From Bacillota bacterium (GTDB taxonomy: Bacteria > Bacillota > Clostridia > Oscillospirales > Acutalibacteraceae), in assembly GCA_030705695.1 (NCBI GenBank), contig JAUZPX010000057.1:1-12179 (forward strand): DNA of 12,179 nucleotides. The letters run 5' to 3'. The position numbers and the translations under genes were made by a program. This document shows positions 6,581 through 12,179 of this stretch, one piece after another. Each line of letters starts with the position of its first letter. Within the stretch, counting starts at the first letter, position 1. Under the pieces are notes generated by a model, which was given only the letters and a program-made list of their open reading frames with translations, was not told the DNA's origin and made no database searches.

Positions 6581-6614
6581 TTGATTTATAGTTATTTATA
6601 TTATAATATACTTA
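6581..6614 (+). promoter_or_regulatory. Probable promoter of the ABC transporter operon with a 14 bp palindrome
   Basis: TTGATT (6581-6586) is a possible -35 and TATAAT (6602-6607) a perfect -10, but the spacer is only 15 bases, so the -35 call is weak. The -10 sits in a perfect 14 bp palindrome, TATATTATAATATA (6597-6610), and in TTATAATATACTTA (6601-6614), which matches the element upstream of the reductase operon at 4080-4093 in 13 of 14 positions. An operator overlapping the -10 would suit a repressor of an exporter, but a pure A/T palindrome can occur by chance. Confidence 0.45.
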
Positions 6615-6647
6615 ATATACAAAGTAGCTTTGCAAGGAGGGATTCAT

Positions 6648-7382
6648 ATGGAAATTAAAGTCGAAAAAGTATGTAAAAGCTTTGACAAAAAACCTGTAAT
6701 TCATGATTTAACTTTTACAATAGACTCAGGAGAAATCGTATGTCTGCTCGGACCTTCTGGTTCAGGAAAAACTACAACAATACGCCTTTTAATCGGGGCA
6801 ATTGCAGCAGACAGCGGAACAATTTGCTTTGGTGACATAATTGTGCCGAATATTAAGCTACTGAATAAAATCGGATTTATGCCTCAAAATGATGCACTAT
6901 ATGACGACCTCTCTGGCGAAGATAATCTGAAGTTTTTTGCAGGTCTCTACGGTATAAAAAAAGACAAAAGTGAAAAAAGAATTAGCGAAGTGCTGAAATT
7001 AGTTGAATTAACAAATGATCGAAAAAAATATGTACGAAACTATTCAGGCGGCATGAAAAAACGTCTGTCTTTAGCTGCTGCATTAATACATGAGCCCGAC
7101 GTACTTCTTTTGGACGAACCTACAAGCGGAATCGACCCTGTACTCCGCCGAACAATTTGGGATCAGTTTAAAAATCTTAAAAATCAAGGTACTACAATCA
7201 TTGTTTCAACTCATGTAATGGATGAAGTTTCAGAATGCGACAAAGCTGCTCTTATTTACAATGGAATATTAATACATTTCGACGACATTCAACAACTTTT
7301 TGCAAAAGCTGAAAACGGTAAAGTTGAGGAATTATTTTTAAAAGCGGCAAAAGAACAGGAAGAAGGAGCTGCGATATGTTAA
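6648..7382 (+). CDS. ABC transporter ATP-binding protein
   Basis: This 244-residue nucleotide-binding subunit powers the ABC-2 permease encoded next to it. All core motifs are intact: Walker A GPSGSGKT (35-42), Q-loop FMPQND (Q80), signature YSGGMKKRL (132-140, YSGGM in place of LSGGQ), Walker B VLLLDEP (152-158) with catalytic E157, D-loop SGIDP and H-switch STHVMDEV (H189). The pattern fits the CcmA/drug-exporter type (COG1131). The start is set at ATG 6648: the in-frame TTG at 6630 can be rejected because the strong AAGGAGGG (6634-6641) lies between them, 6 bases before the ATG. The 3' end overlaps the permease start by 7 bases. The last residues (KAAKEQEEGAAIC) form a short charged tail. 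The substrate cannot be deduced. Confidence 0.93.
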   Translation: MEIKVEKVCKSFDKKPVIHDLTFTIDSGEIVCLLGPSGSGKTTTIRLLIGAIAADSGTICFGDIIVPNIKLLNKIGFMPQNDALYDDLSGEDNLKFFAGLYGIKKDKSEKRISEVLKLVELTNDRKKYVRNYSGGMKKRLSLAAALIHEPDVLLLDEPTSGIDPVLRRTIWDQFKNLKNQGTTIIVSTHVMDEVSECDKAALIYNGILIHFDDIQQLFAKAENGKVEELFLKAAKEQEEGAAIC

Positions 7383-8413
7383 GCTTGGCAAAACGAGTTA
7401 TACAGCAAATAATCGGCGACAAACGCACACTTGCCTTGATTATTTTCGCACCGCTTCTTTTACTAACTTTACTTTACTTTCTTTTGGGAAATACAACATA
7501 TACTCCGACAATTGCAATCAAAGAAAATGCCCTATCCCCTGCTTTTGTGTCGCAGCTTAAGTCAGAAGATGTAAAAATTGTTGATATTTCATCGTCAAAC
7601 GAAAATGCAAATGATTATCTTAAAAATCATAAAGATGTCGATGCTGTCCTTGAAGTTTCAAAGCTTACCGGTGCAAATATAACTATGTTTGAATCCTCAG
7701 TAAAAAGCGGAAAAGCAATGGAAGTCATTCAAACAGCCATTCAAAACACCGCAAAAAATATTATACCAATTGCTAAAGTAAACATTAATTATGTTTACGG
7801 AAATACAAATGATTCTACTTTCAGCTCACTAGGATTCGTATTTCTTGGAATTCTTTCGTTTTTCTTTGTGTTTATAATCTCTGGCATGGCGCTAGTAAGA
7901 GAACGCAGCAGCGGAACGCTTGAACGCCTTTTGATGACTCCTATTCGGCGCAGACAGGTTATACTCGGGTATTCAGTCGGATACAGTGTATTTGCCGTTA
8001 TCCAGGCAATTTTAATAGTACTTTACTGTATTTATGTTTTGAAAATTCACTGTGAGGGAAATGCTTTATGGGTAATTCTGGTTATGGTGCTTATGGCAAT
8101 TTCTGCCGTCGTTTTTGGTGCTATGATTTCTATTTTCTCGCACTCTGAATTTCAGGTTGTACAATTCATTCCAATTGTATTAGTTCCGCAAATCTTCTTT
8201 TCCGGGTTAATCCCGCTTGACACGATTCCATATTATCTTGGAAATCTTTGCTATATTACTCCTGTATATTACGGCTGTACGGCAATTAAAAGAGTTATGG
8301 TCGAGGGCGGCGGTTTTTGTGATATTTGGATGTTTATTGTCGCTTTGCTTGCATACACATTTATTTTGTGCGTATTAAATACGTTGGCACTTAAAAAATA
8401 CAGAAAGCTTTAA
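7376..8413 (+). CDS. ABC-2 type transporter permease
   Basis: This 345-residue membrane protein is the permease partner of the preceding ATPase. It has the ABC-2 (COG0842/ABC2_membrane) layout: one membrane helix at about 18-37, a soluble extracytoplasmic region of about 115 residues (38-150), then five helices near 151-172, 196-221, 230-254, 261-280 and 317-337. Between helices two and three lies ALVRERSSGTLERLLMTPIR (172-191), the cytoplasmic coupling motif typical of these exporters. PQIFFSGLIPLDTIP (271-285) is also characteristic. Two copies would dimerise with two ATPases to export a drug, lipid or peptide; which one is unknown. The ATG at 7376 overlaps the ATPase stop and has AAGGAG (7363-7368) 7 bases upstream, so the two are translationally coupled. 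The next gene starts 18 bases after its stop. Confidence 0.92.
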   Translation: MLSLAKRVIQQIIGDKRTLALIIFAPLLLLTLLYFLLGNTTYTPTIAIKENALSPAFVSQLKSEDVKIVDISSSNENANDYLKNHKDVDAVLEVSKLTGANITMFESSVKSGKAMEVIQTAIQNTAKNIIPIAKVNINYVYGNTNDSTFSSLGFVFLGILSFFFVFIISGMALVRERSSGTLERLLMTPIRRRQVILGYSVGYSVFAVIQAILIVLYCIYVLKIHCEGNALWVILVMVLMAISAVVFGAMISIFSHSEFQVVQFIPIVLVPQIFFSGLIPLDTIPYYLGNLCYITPVYYGCTAIKRVMVEGGGFCDIWMFIVALLAYTFILCVLNTLALKKYRKL

Positions 8414-8431
8414 AATAAATGAGGAGATAAA

Positions 8432-8977
8432 ATGAAATCAATTGAAAAGATTTTAGAAGATAATAACGCATTTGTCATAAACCGAGATTTTGAGAGATTC
8501 ATGACTTCAAAAATTCCAAATCAAAAACTTGCCATACTTTCATGTATGGATACAAGATTATCGGAAATGCTGCTTCCGTTATTGGGATTAAAAAACGGAG
8601 ACGCCAAAATAATTAAAAATGCAGGAGCATTGGTATCTCACCCATACGGAAGTGTTATGAGAAGTATTCTTTTGTGCATTTATGAATTTGATGTAACTGA
8701 TATTCTTGTAATTGGGCACAGCAATTGCGGAATGGAGAAATTAAATGCAAATTCAGTGCTATCAAAAATGATAAATCGAGGCATATCTTCTGAAAGAATT
8801 GAAGAAATTAAATCAGAAATTGATGTCGAAAGTTGGCTTTCGGGGTTTGACAGTATATATGAATCGGTTCAAAATACTGTAAGCTCTATTAAAAATCATC
8901 CGCTTGTTCCAAAAGACATTTCCGTTTACGGCTTAATTGCAGATATAGAAACAGGAAAACTTACTCTAATTAAATAA
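8432..8977 (+). CDS. Beta-class carbonic anhydrase-like protein
   Basis: This 181-residue protein resembles beta-carbonic anhydrases, zinc enzymes that interconvert CO2 and bicarbonate in the cytoplasm. The zinc ligands and the Asp-Arg dyad can be placed at C38, D40 and R42 in SCMDTR, and H96 and C99 in GHSNCGM; KNAGALV (62-68) is the conserved structural segment before them. The length is close to that of the short bacterial form, and all catalytic residues appear intact, so activity is likely although not proved. The start ATG is preceded by GAGGAG (8421-8426) with a 5-base gap. It sits 18 bases behind the ABC permease without an intervening terminator and ends at a strong hairpin, so it is probably the third gene of that operon. 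A functional tie between a carbonic anhydrase and an ABC-2 exporter is not obvious. Confidence 0.87.
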   Translation: MKSIEKILEDNNAFVINRDFERFMTSKIPNQKLAILSCMDTRLSEMLLPLLGLKNGDAKIIKNAGALVSHPYGSVMRSILLCIYEFDVTDILVIGHSNCGMEKLNANSVLSKMINRGISSERIEEIKSEIDVESWLSGFDSIYESVQNTVSSIKNHPLVPKDISVYGLIADIETGKLTLIK

Positions 8978-8989
8978 GCTTCTGGGCAG

Positions 8990-9030
8990 AAAAAGACCTA
9001 ATCAAAAATGAATTTTGATTAGGTCTTTTT
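8990..9030. terminator. Bidirectional Rho-independent terminator
   Basis: The arms 8990-9007 and 9013-9030 are perfectly complementary over 18 bp with a 5-base loop. The core is GACCTAATC/GATTAGGTC and the flanks are A-runs and T-runs, so a U-tract is made in either direction. It closes the ABC/carbonic anhydrase operon on the plus strand and the tRNA transcript on the minus strand. Confidence 0.92.
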
Positions 9031-9039
9031 CTTAAATTT

Positions 9040-9116
9040 TGGTAGGGATAAGGGGGCTCGAACCCATGACCTCTCGCATGTGAAGCGAACGCTCTAACCA
9101 ACTGAGCTATATCCCC
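9040..9116 (-). tRNA. tRNA-Val (anticodon CAC)
   Basis: The minus strand folds into a complete 77-base cloverleaf with encoded CCA. The acceptor arm is GGGGATA/TATCCCT with a G-U pair at 1-72, followed by a GCTC/GAGC D-stem. The anticodon stem TTCGC/GCGAG includes one G-U pair, and its loop TTCACAT gives anticodon CAC, reading the valine codon GUG. A five-base variable loop follows, then a TTCGAGC T-loop. The T-stem ATGGG/CCCCT has one T-C mismatch (positions 50-64), slightly unusual for a functional tRNA. It stands alone, convergent with the carbonic anhydrase gene. Confidence 0.93.
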
Positions 9117-9139
9117 ATTTTTTTGAAAATCACTATAAA

Positions 9140-9168
9140 ATAGTATCACTCAAAATGATTAATGTCAA
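9140..9168 (-). promoter_or_regulatory. Sigma-A type promoter of the tRNA-Val gene
   Basis: On the minus strand, a perfect TTGACA -35 (9163-9168) and a TACTAT -10 (9140-9145) are separated by exactly 17 bases. Transcription would begin near 9133, about 17 bases before the tRNA 5' end. This is the best promoter in the window. Confidence 0.8.
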
Positions 9169-9225
9169 GTTTAAATAAGTAAAATCGCACTTTATTATTT
9201 GCGAAAATTACTTTATATCTTAGCC

Positions 9226-9252
9226 AAAACCGCCGACTATGCCGACGGTTTT
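9226..9252 (-). terminator. Terminator of the dockerin/LRR protein gene
   Basis: AAAACCG (9226-9232) and CGGTTTT (9246-9252) form a 7 bp stem, with two more pairs inside after a mismatch. It lies 15 bases beyond the stop of the LRR protein gene on the minus strand. The T-run is part of the stem and only four long, so efficiency may be moderate. GCCGAC occurs twice as a direct repeat inside the hairpin. Confidence 0.65.
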
Positions 9253-9267
9253 GAACCATTTATTTTA

Positions 9268-11379
9268 CTAATTTAAACTCGTTATTATTCCAGCCAAATA
9301 TTTTTGTATTCTAGTTGCATCCTTTAATGATATGGTACCATTACAAAGTATATCTGCCGCAGTAATTTGAGATGCATTTAATGTTATAACACCTGCTAAA
9401 TACTTTTGAATAGATGAAGCATCTTTTAATGATACAACACCATCGCCATTAACATCGCCTTTAATATAACCGTTAGCATTCCAACCTGCATAAAGTGTTG
9501 TATTCGCCGTAATAACATCTGTAGTAAAAGTCCATAAAATAGTGCAGTTTACGTCTTTATACCACCCTGCAAAAGTATAGCCTGCCTTGGTCGGTGCTGT
9601 CGGTGCTGAAATAGTTGTATTGTAGCTTGCTGTTTGGCTTGCTACCGCTATGCCACCGTTTGAATTAAATGTTACTGTATATGTGTTTATTGTCCAACCT
9701 GCGTAGAGTGTTGTATCGGCTGTAACAATATCCGTACTGAAATTCCATAATGTTGTACATGCGGCATCTTTATACCAACCAGTAAAAGTATAGCCTGTTT
9801 TTGTTTGCGTTGTCGGCGCTGAAATAGTTGTGTTGTAGCTTGCTGTTTGGCTTGCTACATCTGTACCGCCGTTTGAATTAAATGTTACTGTATATATTGC
9901 AACGGTCCAATGTGCATAAAAAGTTATATCAGCAGTCAATAAATAAGGAAAATCAACTTTTATTCCACTATTTAATGCCGTATACCATCCTTTAAATGTA
10001 TAACCGCTTTTTGTTGGATCTGTAGGAGCAGTTAATATTGTGTAATAACGTCCTGTTTGATTATCCACCGTTGAGCCACCGTTTGAGTAAAATGTAGCTG
10101 TATATATCTTTGAATAATCAACGAAATTATACAAATTTTGTTTTGCATATGCTTGAACGCTGGAACCAGCATCTCCATATAAAACTACATTAGAGCATTT
10201 ATCAAAAGCACTGCTGTCAATGCTAATAGAATCGCTTTGTATTATTGCATTTTGAAGTGATGTACATTCAAAAAAAGCATCTGCACCAATACTTGTCACA
10301 CTGTTTGGTATTATAATGCTTGTTAAGGCTGTGCACCATGAGAAAGCCTCCTTACCAATACTTGTAACACCCTGTGGTATTGTAACACTTTTAAGAGATG
10401 TGCAATTTAAGAAGGCATCCTCTCCAATACTTGTAACACATTGTGGTATTGTAATACTTGTAAGTGACGTACAACCATTAAAATCAAAACTGCTAATACT
10501 TGTTAAACTACTTGGTAAATTAATGTTTTTAAGTGCTGTGCAGTTTTGAAAAATTCCATCTAATATGGTATTTACACTCTCTGGTATAGTAACACTTGTA
10601 AGTGATGTGCACCCACTAAAGGCATTATAAGAAATACTCTTTACGCCATCAGGTATTATAACAGTACTAAGTAATTTACAATTTTCAAAAGCATTGTCTT
10701 CAATACTTGTTACACCACTTGGTATTGAATAAGACATAATACTTTTTCCAAAGGGAAATTCCAAAAGTTGAGTTTTATCTTTACTGAATAATACTCCATT
10801 TACAGAAGAATAGTTATTATTGTTTGGATCAACATTAATATCTGTAAGGTTGTTGCAATCTTTAAATGCAGACATATTCATATACGTTACACTACTCGGG
10901 ATTGTTACGCTTGTAAGCGATGTACAACCTTGAAAAGCACAATTCTCAATAGAATCAAGATTACTTGAGAATGTTACGCTTGCAAGTAATTTGCAACCTT
11001 TAAAAGCATCGGAATCAATACACTCTAGGTTGCTTGGAAATGTCGCATCTGTGAGTGATGTACAATTATAAAAAGCATCGTTACCAATTTCTTTCAAATA
11101 ACTGGGAAAGTATACAATTTGAAGTGAACTACAATTTGCAAAGGCATTATCTCCAATACTTGTCACTGGATACCCGCCAAGTGTATTAGGAATTGATAAA
11201 TATCTTGATGTAACACTATAGCCGGTAATCGTAGCTTCATTATTGCTAATACTATATTTTAGCCCTGTTGATGAATCAGTTATTGTAGCATGCACTGTAA
11301 CCGTAAAAATAGGAATAGATGCCATTAAAAGCATAAGAGTTAATAAAACCGACGTTACCTTAGAAATTTTAATTTTCAT
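9268..11379 (-). CDS. Secreted BspA-type leucine-rich-repeat protein with InlB-type B repeats and a C-terminal dockerin
   Basis: This 703-residue exported protein has no enzyme domain. Residues 1-31 are a signal peptide (basic KIKISK, hydrophobic VLLTLMLLMA, likely cut after VHA). Residues about 60-405 hold some 13 BspA-type LRR_5 units of 23 residues with the core pattern AFxxCTSLTSVTIPxSVTSI. They are interrupted at about 182-222 by the longer VDPNNNNYSS...NGVLFSKD unit usual in BspA proteins. Three InlB-type B repeats follow (426-492, 496-562, 567-633), each with T-F-x-S-N-G-G, G-Y-T-F-x-G-W-Y and a closing L-Y-A-G-W or similar. Residues 639-700 are a type I-like dockerin: DVNGDGVVSLKD, then a second loop DILCNGTISLKD in which the usual Asx at position 3 is Leu. 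The family suggests adhesion, with the dockerin docking to a cohesin scaffold. No LPXTG or SLH anchor is seen. The ATG is set by GGAGGG (11387-11392) 7 bases upstream. It is transcribed alone. Confidence 0.9.
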   Translation of the reverse strand: MKIKISKVTSVLLTLMLLMASIPIFTVTVHATITDSSTGLKYSISNNEATITGYSVTSRYLSIPNTLGGYPVTSIGDNAFANCSSLQIVYFPSYLKEIGNDAFYNCTSLTDATFPSNLECIDSDAFKGCKLLASVTFSSNLDSIENCAFQGCTSLTSVTIPSSVTYMNMSAFKDCNNLTDINVDPNNNNYSSVNGVLFSKDKTQLLEFPFGKSIMSYSIPSGVTSIEDNAFENCKLLSTVIIPDGVKSISYNAFSGCTSLTSVTIPESVNTILDGIFQNCTALKNINLPSSLTSISSFDFNGCTSLTSITIPQCVTSIGEDAFLNCTSLKSVTIPQGVTSIGKEAFSWCTALTSIIIPNSVTSIGADAFFECTSLQNAIIQSDSISIDSSAFDKCSNVVLYGDAGSSVQAYAKQNLYNFVDYSKIYTATFYSNGGSTVDNQTGRYYTILTAPTDPTKSGYTFKGWYTALNSGIKVDFPYLLTADITFYAHWTVAIYTVTFNSNGGTDVASQTASYNTTISAPTTQTKTGYTFTGWYKDAACTTLWNFSTDIVTADTTLYAGWTINTYTVTFNSNGGIAVASQTASYNTTISAPTAPTKAGYTFAGWYKDVNCTILWTFTTDVITANTTLYAGWNANGYIKGDVNGDGVVSLKDASSIQKYLAGVITLNASQITAADILCNGTISLKDATRIQKYLAGIITSLN
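9601..9895 (-). repeat. 213-base tandem duplication within the InlB-repeat region
   Basis: The stretch 9601-9682 recurs at 9814-9895, an offset of 213 bases (71 codons), with about 75 of 82 positions identical by eye. These are the second and third InlB-type repeats of the protein. The first repeat (further upstream in the gene) is clearly more diverged, so the last two copies came from a more recent duplication or have been homogenised by recombination. Confidence 0.8.
10165..11202 (-). repeat. Array of 69-base leucine-rich-repeat units
   Basis: The LRR part of the protein is built on a 69-base (23-codon) period; for example CCAATACTTGTAACAC occurs at 10355 and again at 10424, exactly 69 bases apart. 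Similar CCAATACTTGT-type words mark most units. This is coding repetition that allows unit gain or loss without a frameshift. It is not a CRISPR: there are no constant repeats with unique spacers. Confidence 0.8.
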
Positions 11380-11444
11380 TACATTGCCCTCCGTATTTTA
11401 TAAATAAATATAAAAAATTTTTACCAAATATTACTACGTTTGTT

Positions 11445-11473
11445 ATTTTAACACTCCAAGTGAAAAAACACAA
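11445..11473 (-). promoter_or_regulatory. Probable promoter of the dockerin/LRR protein gene
   Basis: On the minus strand, TTGTGT (11468-11473) and TAAAAT (11445-11450) are 17 bases apart. The spacer contains CACTTGGAGTG, a small inverted repeat. The leader to the ATG would be about 60 bases, very A+T rich, with no clear riboswitch fold. Confidence 0.55.
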
Positions 11474-11486
11474 GTTGCATAAGTGA

Positions 11487-11515
11487 AATATTGTTATAAA
11501 TAATATAACAATATT
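11487..11515. repeat. Perfect 12+12 bp palindrome upstream of the LRR gene promoter
   Basis: AATATTGTTATA (11487-11498) and TATAACAATATT (11504-11515) are exact reverse complements around a 5-base centre. It ends 14 bases upstream of the putative -35 of the LRR protein gene and directly abuts the kinase terminator hairpin. It could be an operator or activator site for the LRR gene, or a second hairpin behind the kinase terminator. The half-site TGTTA/TAACA looks protein-bindable, but the spacing does not fit the GlnR/TnrA consensus. Confidence 0.6.
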
Positions 11516-11559
11516 AAACACCGTCTAAGCTAATAAAATTAATAGCTTAGACGGTGTTT
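11516..11559 (-). terminator. Terminator hairpin after the sensor kinase gene
   Basis: The arms 11516-11532 and 11543-11559 pair perfectly over 17 bp (core ACACCGTCTAAGCTA) around a 10-base loop, 16 bases past the kinase stop on the minus strand. The stem ends in A/T runs (AAA at 11516, TTT at 11557) so a short U-tract forms either way. It separates the kinase transcript from the LRR gene downstream. Confidence 0.8.
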
Positions 11560-11575
11560 TATTAAATACTTTTAA

Positions 11576-12179
11576 TTATTTCTTGAAAATAACTTTAATT
11601 TCTGTGCCCTCTCCTACTTTACTTTTTAGCACGAGTTCAGCATTATATATTTTGCAAATATGCTTTACGATAGAAAGCCCAAGCCCTGTACCGCCGCTTT
11701 CTCTGCTTCGGCTCTTTTCGACACGATAAAAACGCTCGAAAATTCTTGGCTGATCTTTCGCTGGAATACCAATACCTGTATCAATAACAGTAATCGAAAC
11801 GGTATTCTTCTCTTCTTTTAAACAAACTTTAACTTTACCGTTTTCAACATTATATTTTACTGCATTTTCAAGCAAATTCTTTAACAACTCATAAATATGA
11901 TTCTGCTCAGCTTTTACTGTTCCTTTTCCGTCGATATCTAAACTGATATTTTTTTCAGAACTCAAAGTTGAAAGGCTCTCTTTAATCTCTTCTGAAATTT
12001 TTCTTAAATCGACATCCTCTAGTGATATGTTTTTAACATTTTCAAGCTCGGAGAGCTTAAGCATATCACCAATAAGGAAAAGCAGTCGGTCTGTTTCCTT
12101 TGAAATACGACCAGTAAACTTATTTAGATTTTCATCCTTATTATTAATAGCCATTAACTCGTTAAAGCCTTTAATTGTT
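11576..12179 (-). CDS. Sensor histidine kinase, PhoR-like, C-terminal fragment
   Basis: The gene enters from the right edge. The first visible residues are TIKGFNEL, which in this family come just after the phosphorylated histidine (pattern HELKTPLTSIKGF), so the His box, sensor domain and start are outside. Numbering from the in-frame Met at 12154, which is internal and not the real start, the dimerisation helix continues through ISKETDRLLFLIGDMLKLSELE (17-38). The ATPase domain then shows the N box KNLLENAVKYN (N97), G1 DTGIGIP (125-131), F box IFERFYRVEKSRSRESG (138-154) and G2 GGTGLGLSIVKH (154-165). The RVxKSRSRESGGTGLGL stretch is typical of PhoR-type kinases. It would phosphorylate a response regulator, probably encoded just upstream outside the window. 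Phosphate sensing is only a family-based guess. Confidence 0.92.
   Translation of the reverse strand, partial: TIKGFNELMAINNKDENLNKFTGRISKETDRLLFLIGDMLKLSELENVKNISLEDVDLRKISEEIKESLSTLSSEKNISLDIDGKGTVKAEQNHIYELLKNLLENAVKYNVENGKVKVCLKEEKNTVSITVIDTGIGIPAKDQPRIFERFYRVEKSRSRESGGTGLGLSIVKHICKIYNAELVLKSKVGEGTEIKVIFKK

Noticed and set aside
6630..6647. TTG at 6630 as the start of the ABC ATPase
   Set aside because: It would place the strong AAGGAGGG inside the coding region; the ATG at 6648 is correctly spaced from it and matches the usual N-terminus of the family.
10316..10549. A plus-strand frame of 77 codons with an internal repeat, opposite the LRR gene
   Set aside because: Its repetition is the mirror of the 69-base LRR period on the other strand; no ribosome binding site is seen.
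10165..11202. Regularly spaced repeats that might suggest a CRISPR array
   Set aside because: The 69-base units are coding LRR repeats that diverge throughout the unit; there are no invariant repeats with unique spacers and no cas genes.
11487..11515. GlnR/TnrA-type nitrogen operator
   Set aside because: The half-sites TGTTA and TAACA are present but 9 bases apart, where the known consensus has 7, so the match is not supported.

Overview
The window looks like chromosomal DNA of a low-G+C Gram-positive anaerobe of the class Clostridia, most plausibly a gut member of the Oscillospiraceae/Ruminococcaceae. That placement is inferred from strong AGGAGG-type ribosome binding sites, TTG start codons, a V-type (NtpA/B/D) ATPase, Fe-S aldo/keto reductase and ECF-transporter genes, and a secreted BspA-type leucine-rich-repeat protein that ends in a dockerin. 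No insertion sequence, phage gene or CRISPR array is visible.

Layout. (1) 1-93, minus: start of a ribosome hibernation factor gene (HPF/RaiA), running off the left edge. It is divergent from (2) 183-4014, plus: a compact V-type ATPase operon with only subunits A, B and D, closed by a terminator at 4021-4045. (3) 4123-6292, plus: an Fe-S aldo/keto reductase, an ECF-transporter S component and a DUF1893 (TM1506-like) protein; the last two genes overlap. (4) 6293-6647: AT-rich intergenic DNA with a strong hairpin, a second long imperfect inverted repeat and the next promoter. (5) 6648-8977, plus: ABC ATPase, ABC-2 permease and a beta-carbonic anhydrase-like protein, tightly spaced. (6) A bidirectional terminator at 8990-9030 serves this operon and a convergent tRNA-Val(CAC) gene (9040-9116, minus) that has a clear promoter. 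(7) 9268-11379, minus: a 703-residue secreted protein with BspA-type LRRs, three InlB-type B repeats and a dockerin. (8) 11576-12179, minus: C-terminal part of a PhoR-like sensor histidine kinase, running off the right edge.

How the genes relate. Subunits A, B and D form the catalytic head and central rotor of the V-ATPase, but the membrane and stalk subunits (I, K, E, C, F) are not adjacent and must lie elsewhere if the enzyme is complete. The reductase/ECF-S/DUF1893 operon looks like an uptake-and-processing unit of unknown substrate, and its promoter region shares a 13-of-14 base element with that of the ABC operon. The LRR-InlB-dockerin protein is probably a cell-surface or cellulosome-associated adhesin.

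I found no obvious wholly new system. The best leads are the reductase/ECF-S/DUF1893 unit, the structured intergenic region at 6306-6444, the A-B-D-only V-ATPase operon, and the dockerin-bearing LRR protein with an adjacent 12+12 bp palindrome.
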